From Burkholderia seminalis DSM 23518 (GTDB taxonomy: Bacteria; Pseudomonadota; Gammaproteobacteria; Burkholderiales; Burkholderiaceae): DNA of 64,000 nt. Shown here piece after piece: positions 8,986 to 16,948 of this stretch; positions within the stretch are counted from its first letter, which is position 1; each line of letters opens with the position of its first letter. Location: the NCBI RefSeq assembly GCF_902832885.1, contig NZ_CADFDK010000005.1, forward strand, positions 124,001 through 188,000. The letters are read 5' to 3'. A model generated the notes under the pieces. The model saw only the letters and a program-made list of their open reading frames with translations. It had not been told where the DNA came from and ran no database searches. Made by a program: the position numbers and the translations under genes.

Positions 8986-10002
8986 TCAATAGTTGTTTTT
9001 GGCGGCCGACTGAAACCGGCGCCAACGCATGTCGATCAACCATCCGAAACATGCCAGGACGCCATACCACGCGAGGAACGACAGCCATTGCTGCAGTTCG
9101 GGGCGGCCCTTTGCCCACACGGCGACAATTATGCCCGCGAGCATGATGAGGTACCAATAAAGGGCGGTCCGGCCATGACTCACGCCCGATCGGACCATCC
9201 TTTGATAATAATGCTCGCGGTGCGCCTGCCAGAACTTTTCTCCGCGTAACAGGCGTCTCAAAAGTGTTACAGATGCATCGGCAATAAAGGGCGCGAACAC
9301 CATCGCCGGAAACCAGATCGGCCAGACATCGGTCCGCCAGCCCCAGTAGCCCAACGCACCGGCCAGGAACCCGAGCGGAATCGAGCCGGCGTCGCCGAGG
9401 AACAGCCTGGCCGGGTGGAAATTGAGCAGAAGAAAGCCCAGCGCCGCGCCTGCGATCGCCGCGCCTGCCACGACCAGATCGGGCGACGTATTCGCGCCGC
9501 CGAGCGCCGCGGCCGCGTATCCGCCGAAGCCGAACAGCGCCATGCCGCCCGCGAGGCCGTCGGCGCCGTCCATGAAGTTGTACAGGTTCGTCAGCCATAC
9601 CATCGCGAAACCCACACCGGCGAGCAGCCACCAGGGCGCATCGGCCGGGAACACGACGAGCAGCGCGACGACGGCCGCGAGGTGCGCCGAGAACCGCACG
9701 CGGGCCGGCAGCCCGCGCCGGTCGTCGATCTGCGACATCGCGGCCAGGCCCGCAGCGGCGATGGCGATCAGCCAGAGTCGCGGTGCCAGCGCCAGCAGCG
9801 CAACGACACAAACCGGCACGATGCCCCATCCGCCCACGCGCGGGGTGGGCAGCGTATGAAGCGAACGGTCGTTTGGAATGTCGGTCGCCAGGCGCCAGGC
9901 CAGTCCGGTGGCGAGCAGCACGCGGAGAATCGTCGTCGAAGCGAATGCGGCGGCCAGGGCCACCGCGGCCGTGGTGAGCCAGGTGGGGTTCGCGAGAAGC
10001 AT
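8986..10002 (-). CDS. wbiH: Second WecA/WbpL-type sugar-1-phosphate transferase (WbiH-like)
   Basis: PNPT-family membrane enzyme of 338 residues. Signature loops are NLYNFMDGADGLAGG (catalytic Asp residues) and LFLGDAGSIPLGF, with hydrophobic helices throughout. It would load a 6-deoxy-HexNAc-1-P (probably made by the adjacent epimerase and dehydratase) onto undecaprenyl phosphate. It is 12 bases from the dehydratase gene and 6 bases after the epimerase gene, a tight operon. The juxtaposition dehydratase-epimerase-PNPT parallels wbpM-wbpV-wbpL of Pseudomonas aeruginosa. The C terminus ends RWRRFQSAAKNNY. Sugar specificity is inferred from context only. Confidence 0.9.
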   Translation of the reverse strand: MLLANPTWLTTAAVALAAAFASTTILRVLLATGLAWRLATDIPNDRSLHTLPTPRVGGWGIVPVCVVALLALAPRLWLIAIAAAGLAAMSQIDDRRGLPARVRFSAHLAAVVALLVVFPADAPWWLLAGVGFAMVWLTNLYNFMDGADGLAGGMALFGFGGYAAAALGGANTSPDLVVAGAAIAGAALGFLLLNFHPARLFLGDAGSIPLGFLAGALGYWGWRTDVWPIWFPAMVFAPFIADASVTLLRRLLRGEKFWQAHREHYYQRMVRSGVSHGRTALYWYLIMLAGIIVAVWAKGRPELQQWLSFLAWYGVLACFGWLIDMRWRRFQSAAKNNY

Positions 10003-10008
10003 GTGGTC

Positions 10009-10974
10009 TTATTTTCGTGTATCGCGCGAACGATACCATGCGGCGGTCGCTTCGAGGCCCTGGCGGGTCGTATAGGGCGGATGCCAGCCCAGCACGCGCT
10101 TGATCCGGCCCGTGTCGAGCTGCAGGCTGCCGGTCAGGCGGTCGATCGCCGCACTACGGCCGGTCAACTTTCCGAGCACACGCAACAGCGCCGGCGGCAC
10201 CGCGATCAGCCGGGCCGGCTTGCCGAGCGCGTCGCCGACGAGACGCAGCAGGCTCGCGACCGACGGCGCATCGTCGTCGGCAACGTGAAAGCATTCGCCG
10301 GCCGCGCGCGGGTCGATTGCGCAACGCAGCAGCGCCTCGGCGAGGTTATCGACGTAGACGATGCTGCGGCGCGCCGAAACCGCGCCGAGCGGCAACGGCA
10401 TCCCGCGTGCGACCGCATCCATCATCCGCAGGAAGTTGGCGCGTACCGCCGGGCCGTAGACGAGCGGCGGACGAACGACGACGATGTCGAGCCCCGCCGA
10501 CGCGCCGAACTGCGCGAGCTGCCGCTCCGCCCGCAGTTTCGAACGGCCGTATGCATCCTGCGGATCGGGTTTGGAAGCCTCGGACAGCGGCACCCCGCCG
10601 TCGCCCTCCCCAACCGCCTTGATGCTGCTCGCGAACACGATGCGGCGCACGCCGTGATGGCGCGCCGCCTCGGCGAGACGCAGCGTACCGGCAACATTGG
10701 TGGCATCGAACGCGGCGTCGGGATCGGGCGACTCGTCGCGCATCACGTGCACGCGCGCGGCGAGATGGATCACGCAATCGGCGGCCAGATCGGCGGGCCA
10801 CGCTTCAGCCAGCGCATCGAAATCGGCGGTGTCGTGCACCCACTCGCGCACGCCGTCGATGCAGCCGCCCGGACGCCGCACCAGGGCGGTAACCGAGTGC
10901 CCGGCCTCCAGCGCGCGGCGGCAGACCGCGCGGCCGACGAAGCCGTTCGCGCCGGTGACGACGAGATGGCTCAC
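10009..10974 (-). CDS. wbiG: NAD-dependent sugar epimerase/reductase (WbiG/WbpV-like)
   Basis: A 321-residue extended short-chain dehydrogenase. The N terminus carries VTGANGFVGRA (dinucleotide site), SSIKAVGEG gives the catalytic Ser region, and YGRSKLRAE supplies the YxxxK pair. WbpV-type enzymes reduce the C4 keto group of UDP-4-keto-6-deoxy sugars to give QuiNAc or FucNAc, and the neighbouring WbpM-type dehydratase makes that substrate, so this role is likely. Its ATG overlaps the stop of the upstream GT2 gene by four bases (10971-10974), showing translational coupling. Classical UDP-glucose epimerase activity is an alternative. Confidence 0.87.
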   Translation of the reverse strand: MSHLVVTGANGFVGRAVCRRALEAGHSVTALVRRPGGCIDGVREWVHDTADFDALAEAWPADLAADCVIHLAARVHVMRDESPDPDAAFDATNVAGTLRLAEAARHHGVRRIVFASSIKAVGEGDGGVPLSEASKPDPQDAYGRSKLRAERQLAQFGASAGLDIVVVRPPLVYGPAVRANFLRMMDAVARGMPLPLGAVSARRSIVYVDNLAEALLRCAIDPRAAGECFHVADDDAPSVASLLRLVGDALGKPARLIAVPPALLRVLGKLTGRSAAIDRLTGSLQLDTGRIKRVLGWHPPYTTRQGLEATAAWYRSRDTRK

Positions 10975-11816
10975 CAGAGCCTCCAGCCGAAGCGGTTGTA
11001 GAACTTGAATGCCGATGCGGCGAACATGCGGATGTGTGCGAAGCCTTTGCGGGATGCGCCACCGCCGTGATGAATCACGCGCACCGACGGGACATACGCG
11101 ACGCGGGCGACCTCGTGCGTGCGCAGGCTCAGGTCGTAGTCCTCGAAGTACAGGAAGTAGCGCGGATCGAAGCCACCAAGTTTCTTCAGGACTTCAGTGC
11201 GGAACAGCATGAAGCAGCCGCTGACGATCGGCGGATCCCAGACGACGTCCTGGCCGTTGATGACATCGCGCATTTCGTAGCGGGCAAGGCGCCTCGCAAA
11301 ATGCGCCCGGAACCGGACCGGCAGAAAGCCCCGCACAAGCAGATCGAGAACCGCGGGGTAACGGCGGCAGAGATACTGCTGGCCGCCCGCATCGTCACCG
11401 ATCCACGGCGTGAGCGCACCGGCGTCGGGACGCGAATCGAGAAACGCACGAGCGGCAACAAGCGCGTTTACGTCGAGATCGATGTCGGGATTCAAGATCA
11501 GGTGAAACGGGCGTGTCGACGATTCGATCGCGAGATTGTGCCCCCGTCCGTAGCCGACGTTGCCGTGACCCGACAGGATCCGGGTTGTGATGCCTCGCGT
11601 ACCGAGCTCGTCAATCAATGCGGCCACGTCGCCCAGCCCGCCGTTATCGACGAGAAACAGATCGACCGGATAGGCCGATGCGCCCGCACACAAACGCGCG
11701 CACGCTACGCCCAGACTGGTCAGCGTCTGCCCAAGCTGAGCAATGTCAGGCTGATAAACGACGATGGAAACCGACAATCCTTCGGCATCACGGGGTTGCA
11801 GGCTTGTTACATTCAT
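10971..11816 (-). CDS. Glycosyltransferase family 2, rhamnosyltransferase-like
   Basis: A 281-residue GT2 enzyme. The first motif is SVSIVVYQPD, the donor region includes DLFLVDNGG, and the metal-site equivalent is HLILNPDIDLD. A downstream VSGCFMLFRTEVLKKLGGFD segment followed by FEDYDLSLR is typical of dTDP-rhamnosyltransferases and related WbbL-like enzymes. It is the first gene of the four-gene minus-strand group ending with the WbpM-type dehydratase. A 700-base gap without a clear gene lies upstream. With dTDP-L-rhamnose made by the rml genes of this locus, rhamnose is a reasonable donor guess, not a demonstrated one. Confidence 0.88.
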   Translation of the reverse strand: MNVTSLQPRDAEGLSVSIVVYQPDIAQLGQTLTSLGVACARLCAGASAYPVDLFLVDNGGLGDVAALIDELGTRGITTRILSGHGNVGYGRGHNLAIESSTRPFHLILNPDIDLDVNALVAARAFLDSRPDAGALTPWIGDDAGGQQYLCRRYPAVLDLLVRGFLPVRFRAHFARRLARYEMRDVINGQDVVWDPPIVSGCFMLFRTEVLKKLGGFDPRYFLYFEDYDLSLRTHEVARVAYVPSVRVIHHGGGASRKGFAHIRMFAASAFKFYNRFGWRLW

Positions 11817-12520
11817 CCGTAGTTCGGCTACGCGCTTGCCAGATGAAGCGCAGGTTAGAAAGTCCGGCAGGGGCAGGTTGCGGCCTCGCCCGACCGGCCG
11901 GCAAACATGCCGTGCTTTTCACGGTGCCGACAGTGCAATTCTAACGTCAGCATGGTCGTTGTCGCCGGAAAAAGCTGACCCTTTACTCTCGCACATCATT
12001 CGATGCCGTCGGTGGGCATCATGCGACACATGCCGTCTAGCAGAGCAAGTGACGTCCAATCCGCGACGTGATACCGCGCACGTTGTGTCTCATCCAAAGT
12101 GAGAACCCGCTCGCGAACGCACGTACCGTCTAGCGGCATCATTGCCTGCACGCCGACCGTGACTCGACATCCGCGCAATGCTCCACCCCACATCCGTCCA
12201 TTGCACTGAAACAGAACAACACGGCAACACCTGATGCGAACGTCGGCTCGGGACGGTAATACACGGTAACGCCAGACAGCCAAATGAAACGATCCGAATC
12301 ACCCTCTTCCTGTTTGGACTGCTTAGAATGCAGTATCGACGCATCACTTCCGATTCCATGCAGTTCGTGCCGCGTTGCCCCGCCGTGTAGCGCAGCGGTA
12401 TCGCGTTTCACGATGCTATTTGCACCATTGGCCGTCGGCCGCTTCGCAATCGAAGCGACCGACGAAGCGATGAACGATCGAATTGATGCTCTCCACGTAT
12501 CAAAGAGTGCATTTTTTGTC
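11817..12520. other. Divergent intergenic stretch without a recognisable gene
   Basis: About 700 bases between the GT2 gene and the sulfotransferase-like gene, noticeably richer in A+T than flanking DNA. No promoter of consensus quality was found. The sulfotransferase frame is open back to an ATG at 12284, so a longer N terminus is formally possible. The minus strand at 11996-12283 encodes a 95-residue open frame. Part of it (RERVLTLDETQRARYHV) looks faintly like SRPBCC-family text, so it may be debris of an old gene. Confidence 0.5.
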
Positions 12521-13726
12521 ATGCCCGACACTTTCCCCACTCCGCCGGCAATACCTCCCACACTGATCGTTGTCCTGGGCATGCATCGTAGCGGGACGAG
12601 TGTCCTCACGCGCGCGATGGAAACGATCGGCGCCGACCTTGGCGAAAGACTCATGCCTCCCGCCGCAGGCAATAACGACAAGGGGTTTTTCGAGGACCTG
12701 GATATCAATCAAGTCAATATCGAAATCCTGCACGAAGCAGGATTCGATTGGGACACCATGGCTTCGATCGACTTGAGCTCGATCGACGAGCACCGCATGG
12801 ACCAACTCCGGGCCAATGCATCGCGCGTCTTGCGCACCAAATGCGACGGCAAGATCTTTGCACTGAAGGACCCGAGAATTGCCCGGCTGCCGCAGTTCTG
12901 GCAACCAATCTTCTCCGCCCTGCCGTCTCGCGTGGTCTACGCAATCGCCGTTCGCAATCCGATCAGCGTCGCACGCTCATTATCGAAACGCGACAATTTC
13001 GCCGAAGAAAAATCACACATCCTCTGGCTTGCCTACACGGTTTCCGCACTCGAAATGACTGCGAGTCACCCGCGTACGCTGATCGGTTACGACACGTTGC
13101 TGGACGCCCCACGCCAGGAACTGGCTCGCATCTCGTCCGAGTTGGGACTGCCTTTGATCGAATCCGCAATCGATTCATTCGAGAAAGAGTTCGTCGACGG
13201 CGGTCTTCGCCATACGAGATTTACCCGTCAGGATCTAGACTCGCTTCGCTCATCTCCCCGGCAAGTCCGGGAACTGTTCTCCGCGCTCGACGAGACCATC
13301 CGGAACAGACTTCCGTCCGATAACGCGATGCTCGACCAGGCGGTCGAGCGCGCGCGCCGCTACCTCACCGACGTCTCGCCGCTGTTGAAATACGAATGGG
13401 AACTCGATTGCCATTCGAAGACGCTGAACGCGGCGGTCGCATCCCTTAATGAATCGATCGCTTCGCTCAACGAGTCAGTCCGCGTATCGGAACACGAGCG
13501 GGATGTATTGTCCGACGAGCTGCGCATGGCAAACGTCGATCGTGCCGACGCATACAACCGGCTGGATGAAGCCGAAACCGAACTGTCCGCAACCCGATCG
13601 GCGGTCGCTGCGCTGGAATCGGACGTGGTCAGCATGCGTGAATTGAACGCAGAAATGTTGTCGTCGACGAGTTGGCGGATCACGGCGCCGTTGCGCGCCG
13701 TCAAGCAACGACTGACAAGACACTGA
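12521..13726 (+). CDS. Sulfotransferase-family protein with C-terminal coiled coil
   Basis: A 401-residue protein. Residues about 13-35 contain VLGMHRSGTSVLTRAM, the PAPS 5'-phosphosulfate loop, followed by FALKDPRI. The 3'-phosphate-binding strand is AIAVRNPISVARSL. The last 130 residues are charged and heptad-like, with a tandem SLNESIASLNES, and end in a SWRITAPLR motif often found at the ends of polysaccharide-modifying enzymes. It would move sulfate from PAPS to a glycan. The ATG at 12521 was chosen because the PAPS loop then sits near the N terminus, as is normal; the frame is open to 12284. It stands alone on the plus strand among minus-strand genes and has lower G+C, suggesting insertion by transfer. 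No PAPS-synthesis gene is in the window. Confidence 0.78.
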   Translation: MPDTFPTPPAIPPTLIVVLGMHRSGTSVLTRAMETIGADLGERLMPPAAGNNDKGFFEDLDINQVNIEILHEAGFDWDTMASIDLSSIDEHRMDQLRANASRVLRTKCDGKIFALKDPRIARLPQFWQPIFSALPSRVVYAIAVRNPISVARSLSKRDNFAEEKSHILWLAYTVSALEMTASHPRTLIGYDTLLDAPRQELARISSELGLPLIESAIDSFEKEFVDGGLRHTRFTRQDLDSLRSSPRQVRELFSALDETIRNRLPSDNAMLDQAVERARRYLTDVSPLLKYEWELDCHSKTLNAAVASLNESIASLNESVRVSEHERDVLSDELRMANVDRADAYNRLDEAETELSATRSAVAALESDVVSMRELNAEMLSSTSWRITAPLRAVKQRLTRH

Positions 13727-13755
13727 CGTCGCGCTTGCAAGCGGCGACCGAATCC

Positions 13756-13795
13756 GGCGGCACTGCCGGACACGCTGCCTCACGGCAGTGCCGCC
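13756..13795. terminator. Strong inverted repeat between convergent genes
   Basis: A 13-base-pair perfect stem, GGCGGCACTGCCG at 13756-13768 and its complement at 13783-13795, with a 14-base loop. It lies between the sulfotransferase stop (13726) and the opposite-strand stop at 13859. There is no clear T tract, so it may be a weak or factor-assisted terminator. Confidence 0.55.
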
Positions 13796-13858
13796 GCGCG
13801 ACTTCGGATCGGGTGATGGCGTCGACACTCAACCGAGGCCAACGCCATACCGCACTCG

Positions 13859-16800
13859 TTACCGGTTACCGGACTGCCCGGGCATTGCACCGAGGATTTC
13901 ATTGATTCGATCCGTCGCATGGTGACCAGCCGTGGTCAGAGACAGATTGACGAGCGCGCTTTCGCGGGCACGGGCGCCGAGCTCACGCGCCCATTCCTGA
14001 TTCTCGAACACCTTGCGCATCGCTTTCGCTGCCTCATCGACCGACGGCTCCGCCCAGTGGAGATTCGCATCGTACGGAGGAATCGGTCGCCCCAGTTTCA
14101 CCAGATCGTAGGGAACGAGAAGGCTGTTGCTGTCGTCCATGAAGTCCACGTTGCCCGAGTAGTTCGTCGCAATGACGGGTTTTCCCATCAGCATGGCTTC
14201 CGCCATCGTAAGCCCCAATCCCTCGCTTCTGTGCAGAGACACATACGCGTCGCACGCATCCATGAGCGACAGCACTTCGTCCGGTGAATACACTTGGTCG
14301 ATGATCTTGATCTTCACCCCCGACATCTCGGCCGCAAGCCGCAATTCCTTGATCTGGGCCGGATGACGATCGCCGAACGAAGTCTTCAGCACCAGACAGA
14401 CCGGATCGTCCGGCCCGAACGCCTTGCTGAATGCACGAATCAACCCCATCGGATTCTTGCGCTCCATGACGCTCATCATGTGGAACGTAAAGAGGAACGT
14501 ATATTCGCCGTCGTTCAGTCCGAAGTACGATCGATCCCGGCGCTGATACTGGCCAAGTTGCACCCCCGGGAAAATCGTCCTCACCGGTATGGCCAACCGT
14601 TCGCGCAACCCCTTGGCGACAAACTCGGTCGCAGTCCAGACTTCATCGATGCGCGCGGCTTGATCGAGCCAGCTGTCCGGTATCGAATCGAATTCCCAAT
14701 ACCAGTATGCGATCCGGTAGGTTCGTTGCGCGCGCTCGAGCAAATCGGATCGCCCGTATGCATCGTCGAAAAACGGCTCCGGCTGCGTGTGAATGATCGT
14801 GATGTCGAAATCTTCCGTACCGGAAAAATCGACGTGATGCGGATCATCCCTCTGATCGGTACGAAGATCGCGCAACGACGTCTGCATCTCGACCTCGCGC
14901 ATCCCCTTCACCAATGCTTCCGCCGAGACGCGCAGACCCGACGGATAGCAGAAGTGTGCGATCACGTTGACGCCGGGCTTCGCCAGCGAAGCGGCCACCG
15001 CATCGACTTCCTGCGATTCGCACCATGAGCGAACGTCGTGCGGCAATGCGGCTTCGTCCGTTCGCAGCCATTCGATCAGTGCTCGCGCATCGGCCGCGTC
15101 ACGCAGCACTGCGGGAAAACGATCGCGCCAGTCTTCACGGGCGTTGTATGCCGTTCGAATCTGCTCGGCAGGCGACAAGTCGATCGGCCAGGTCTCCGGC
15201 ACCACCCACGAGTCGTGGACCCTGTATGTTGCGGCAAACCATGCAGCAAATGCGGCACGCCCGAAAATCGTCAAGCCGTCCGGGTGGAGTCGTTGCCATG
15301 CCGGTGTAAAGCGATAGGCTTCCACAAGTTCACGAGCCGGCGCTTCTGACGCTTGCCAGAAGAGCCACCAGATTTGCTCGAGTTGAAGGTCCGCGTCGAC
15401 ACGCCCATGCTGGATGAACCACTCGAACAGATCCGTCTGCCCGACCGGCGTCAACCCGTGCGGCATCAGCGCCCGGACATCCTGACGGAACATGAAGAAC
15501 TGTCGCGCCGGCGCGCCAAAATCCTGCTCGAACAGTTGCCCGATCGCCGTGACGCCCGCATCCGTCAAGCCGAGGGCACGCCCTCCTCCTGCAAGCAGCC
15601 ATTGCGCAAACGCGCCGTTACGTCCGGCCGAAAGCGCCTGCGGGAAGCGGACACGAAGATCGGCCCGGCGTCGCAACAGATCCAGACACCAACGCGCTGC
15701 GCTCCAGATATCGGAAACCTTGTGAGCGGGTTGCGGGGGCCACACGACTTCGTCTCGCGCCAATCCTGCGATTTCCATGCAAATGCCTTCGTCGTCGAGA
15801 CGAAGCGCCCTCGCCGGCAACGGGAGCGATCCCGAGTCTCGAAGCTGCCGGTCGAGTTCCGCCCGTACGGAAATGCCATCCTGCAGACGCAGGGTCGGAA
15901 TGGCATGGCGACCATCCAGTTCGGGGTGAAGATACGGATCCTCGTCGATGCCCAAATGACGGATGTCGTCTGCCAGGCGCCGGATATCCTCGACCGGATT
16001 GCTGTTCCCTCTCGTCGCCCCTTCGTGATGCACAAGACAGGCGTACGGCGTATAGGCCGTACGATAGCCGGCACGCCATATCCGCATGCACAGCGCGACG
16101 TCGCTCATCGCAATCAGATACGATTCGTCGAATCCCCCAACCTCTTCGAAGGCGCTCCTGCGCACCATCTGGCAGGCGCCCATGATCGCAAGCCAGTTTC
16201 GCGGATGATCCGGCGAGCCGAATACATCCCATTCGATACCGCCGCCGCTCCGGTACATCAATGCGGCGAGGTGGATGCCGATCGACACGCCTGCATGCTG
16301 CAGTTCCAGCGACGGATAGATCAGCTTCGTACCCACGACACCGACGCCCGGACGCATCGCAAACCGGACGAGTTCCTGCAGCCAGTCGCTCTTGATGATC
16401 TCGATATCGTTATTGAGGAAAAGCAGAAACTCGCCACGCGCTCTCACCGCACCGAAATTGCATGCGGCCGAATAATTGAACTTGTTCCGGAAATGAACGA
16501 TTCGAACCTGCGGCTCGGATTTCAGCTGCTCGTAGTATGCGAGCGTCTCGGGTTCATCCGATCCCGTATCGACGACGATGACTTCCTTGTTCGGATAGTC
16601 GGTTGCATGCAGTAGCCCCTCCAGGCACATCCGGAGCAGCTCTGGCTTGTTCTTGGTGGGAATGACAATCGAAACCAGCGGCGCCTGCTCGATCTGCCAG
16701 GTGGCATGCTGAGTGCCGTTTGATTGGGTTTCAACGGTCACCGCACCGCTAACGCCGTGACGCTCCCAATATCGCTGGATGGCCGCGCGATGATCACCGG

Positions 16801-16948
16801 CTTCGATGGTGTCGGGTGCAGGTCGCTCCTGGCATGCGCCCGGCTTGCGATGGCACAGTACCTTCGGAACACGAACGATGTTCTGCGCAAGGTCACTGAC
16901 ACGCAGGTTGAGATCCCATTCGACAGCCGTCGCGGCAGCAACGTCCAC
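13859..16948 (-). CDS. C-terminal part of a split giant glycosyltransferase (second GT2 + GT4)
   Basis: This 1029-codon frame has no natural N terminus: it opens at a GTG inside a glycosyltransferase domain, in the -strand frame that continues the 16893-18794 gene once one G is removed at 16950-16956. It holds a second complete GT2 domain (SIVIPTKNKPELL, VVDTGSDEPETL, LFLNNDIE, then VGGFDESYLIAMSD). A middle region of about 350 residues is unassigned, and a C-terminal GT-B domain carries the EX7E motif SEGLGLTMAEAM and GKPVIATNYSGN. The intact fused protein would be 1644 residues (4935 coding bases). If the frameshift is genuine this part is translated only by slippage or from the weak GTG. 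Confidence 0.85.
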   Translation of the reverse strand: MDVAAATAVEWDLNLRVSDLAQNIVRVPKVLCHRKPGACQERPAPDTIEAGDHRAAIQRYWERHGVSGAVTVETQSNGTQHATWQIEQAPLVSIVIPTKNKPELLRMCLEGLLHATDYPNKEVIVVDTGSDEPETLAYYEQLKSEPQVRIVHFRNKFNYSAACNFGAVRARGEFLLFLNNDIEIIKSDWLQELVRFAMRPGVGVVGTKLIYPSLELQHAGVSIGIHLAALMYRSGGGIEWDVFGSPDHPRNWLAIMGACQMVRRSAFEEVGGFDESYLIAMSDVALCMRIWRAGYRTAYTPYACLVHHEGATRGNSNPVEDIRRLADDIRHLGIDEDPYLHPELDGRHAIPTLRLQDGISVRAELDRQLRDSGSLPLPARALRLDDEGICMEIAGLARDEVVWPPQPAHKVSDIWSAARWCLDLLRRRADLRVRFPQALSAGRNGAFAQWLLAGGGRALGLTDAGVTAIGQLFEQDFGAPARQFFMFRQDVRALMPHGLTPVGQTDLFEWFIQHGRVDADLQLEQIWWLFWQASEAPARELVEAYRFTPAWQRLHPDGLTIFGRAAFAAWFAATYRVHDSWVVPETWPIDLSPAEQIRTAYNAREDWRDRFPAVLRDAADARALIEWLRTDEAALPHDVRSWCESQEVDAVAASLAKPGVNVIAHFCYPSGLRVSAEALVKGMREVEMQTSLRDLRTDQRDDPHHVDFSGTEDFDITIIHTQPEPFFDDAYGRSDLLERAQRTYRIAYWYWEFDSIPDSWLDQAARIDEVWTATEFVAKGLRERLAIPVRTIFPGVQLGQYQRRDRSYFGLNDGEYTFLFTFHMMSVMERKNPMGLIRAFSKAFGPDDPVCLVLKTSFGDRHPAQIKELRLAAEMSGVKIKIIDQVYSPDEVLSLMDACDAYVSLHRSEGLGLTMAEAMLMGKPVIATNYSGNVDFMDDSNSLLVPYDLVKLGRPIPPYDANLHWAEPSVDEAAKAMRKVFENQEWARELGARARESALVNLSLTTAGHHATDRINEILGAMPGQSGNR

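Noticed and set aside
7000-9249. A 749-codon plus-strand frame opposite the WbpM-type dehydratase
   Set aside because: Antisense shadow. The minus strand holds full dehydratase motifs, and this frame has none.
11996-12283. A 95-codon minus-strand frame with faint SRPBCC-like text
   Set aside because: Too short, no start signal or neighbouring complete domain; kept only as possible debris.
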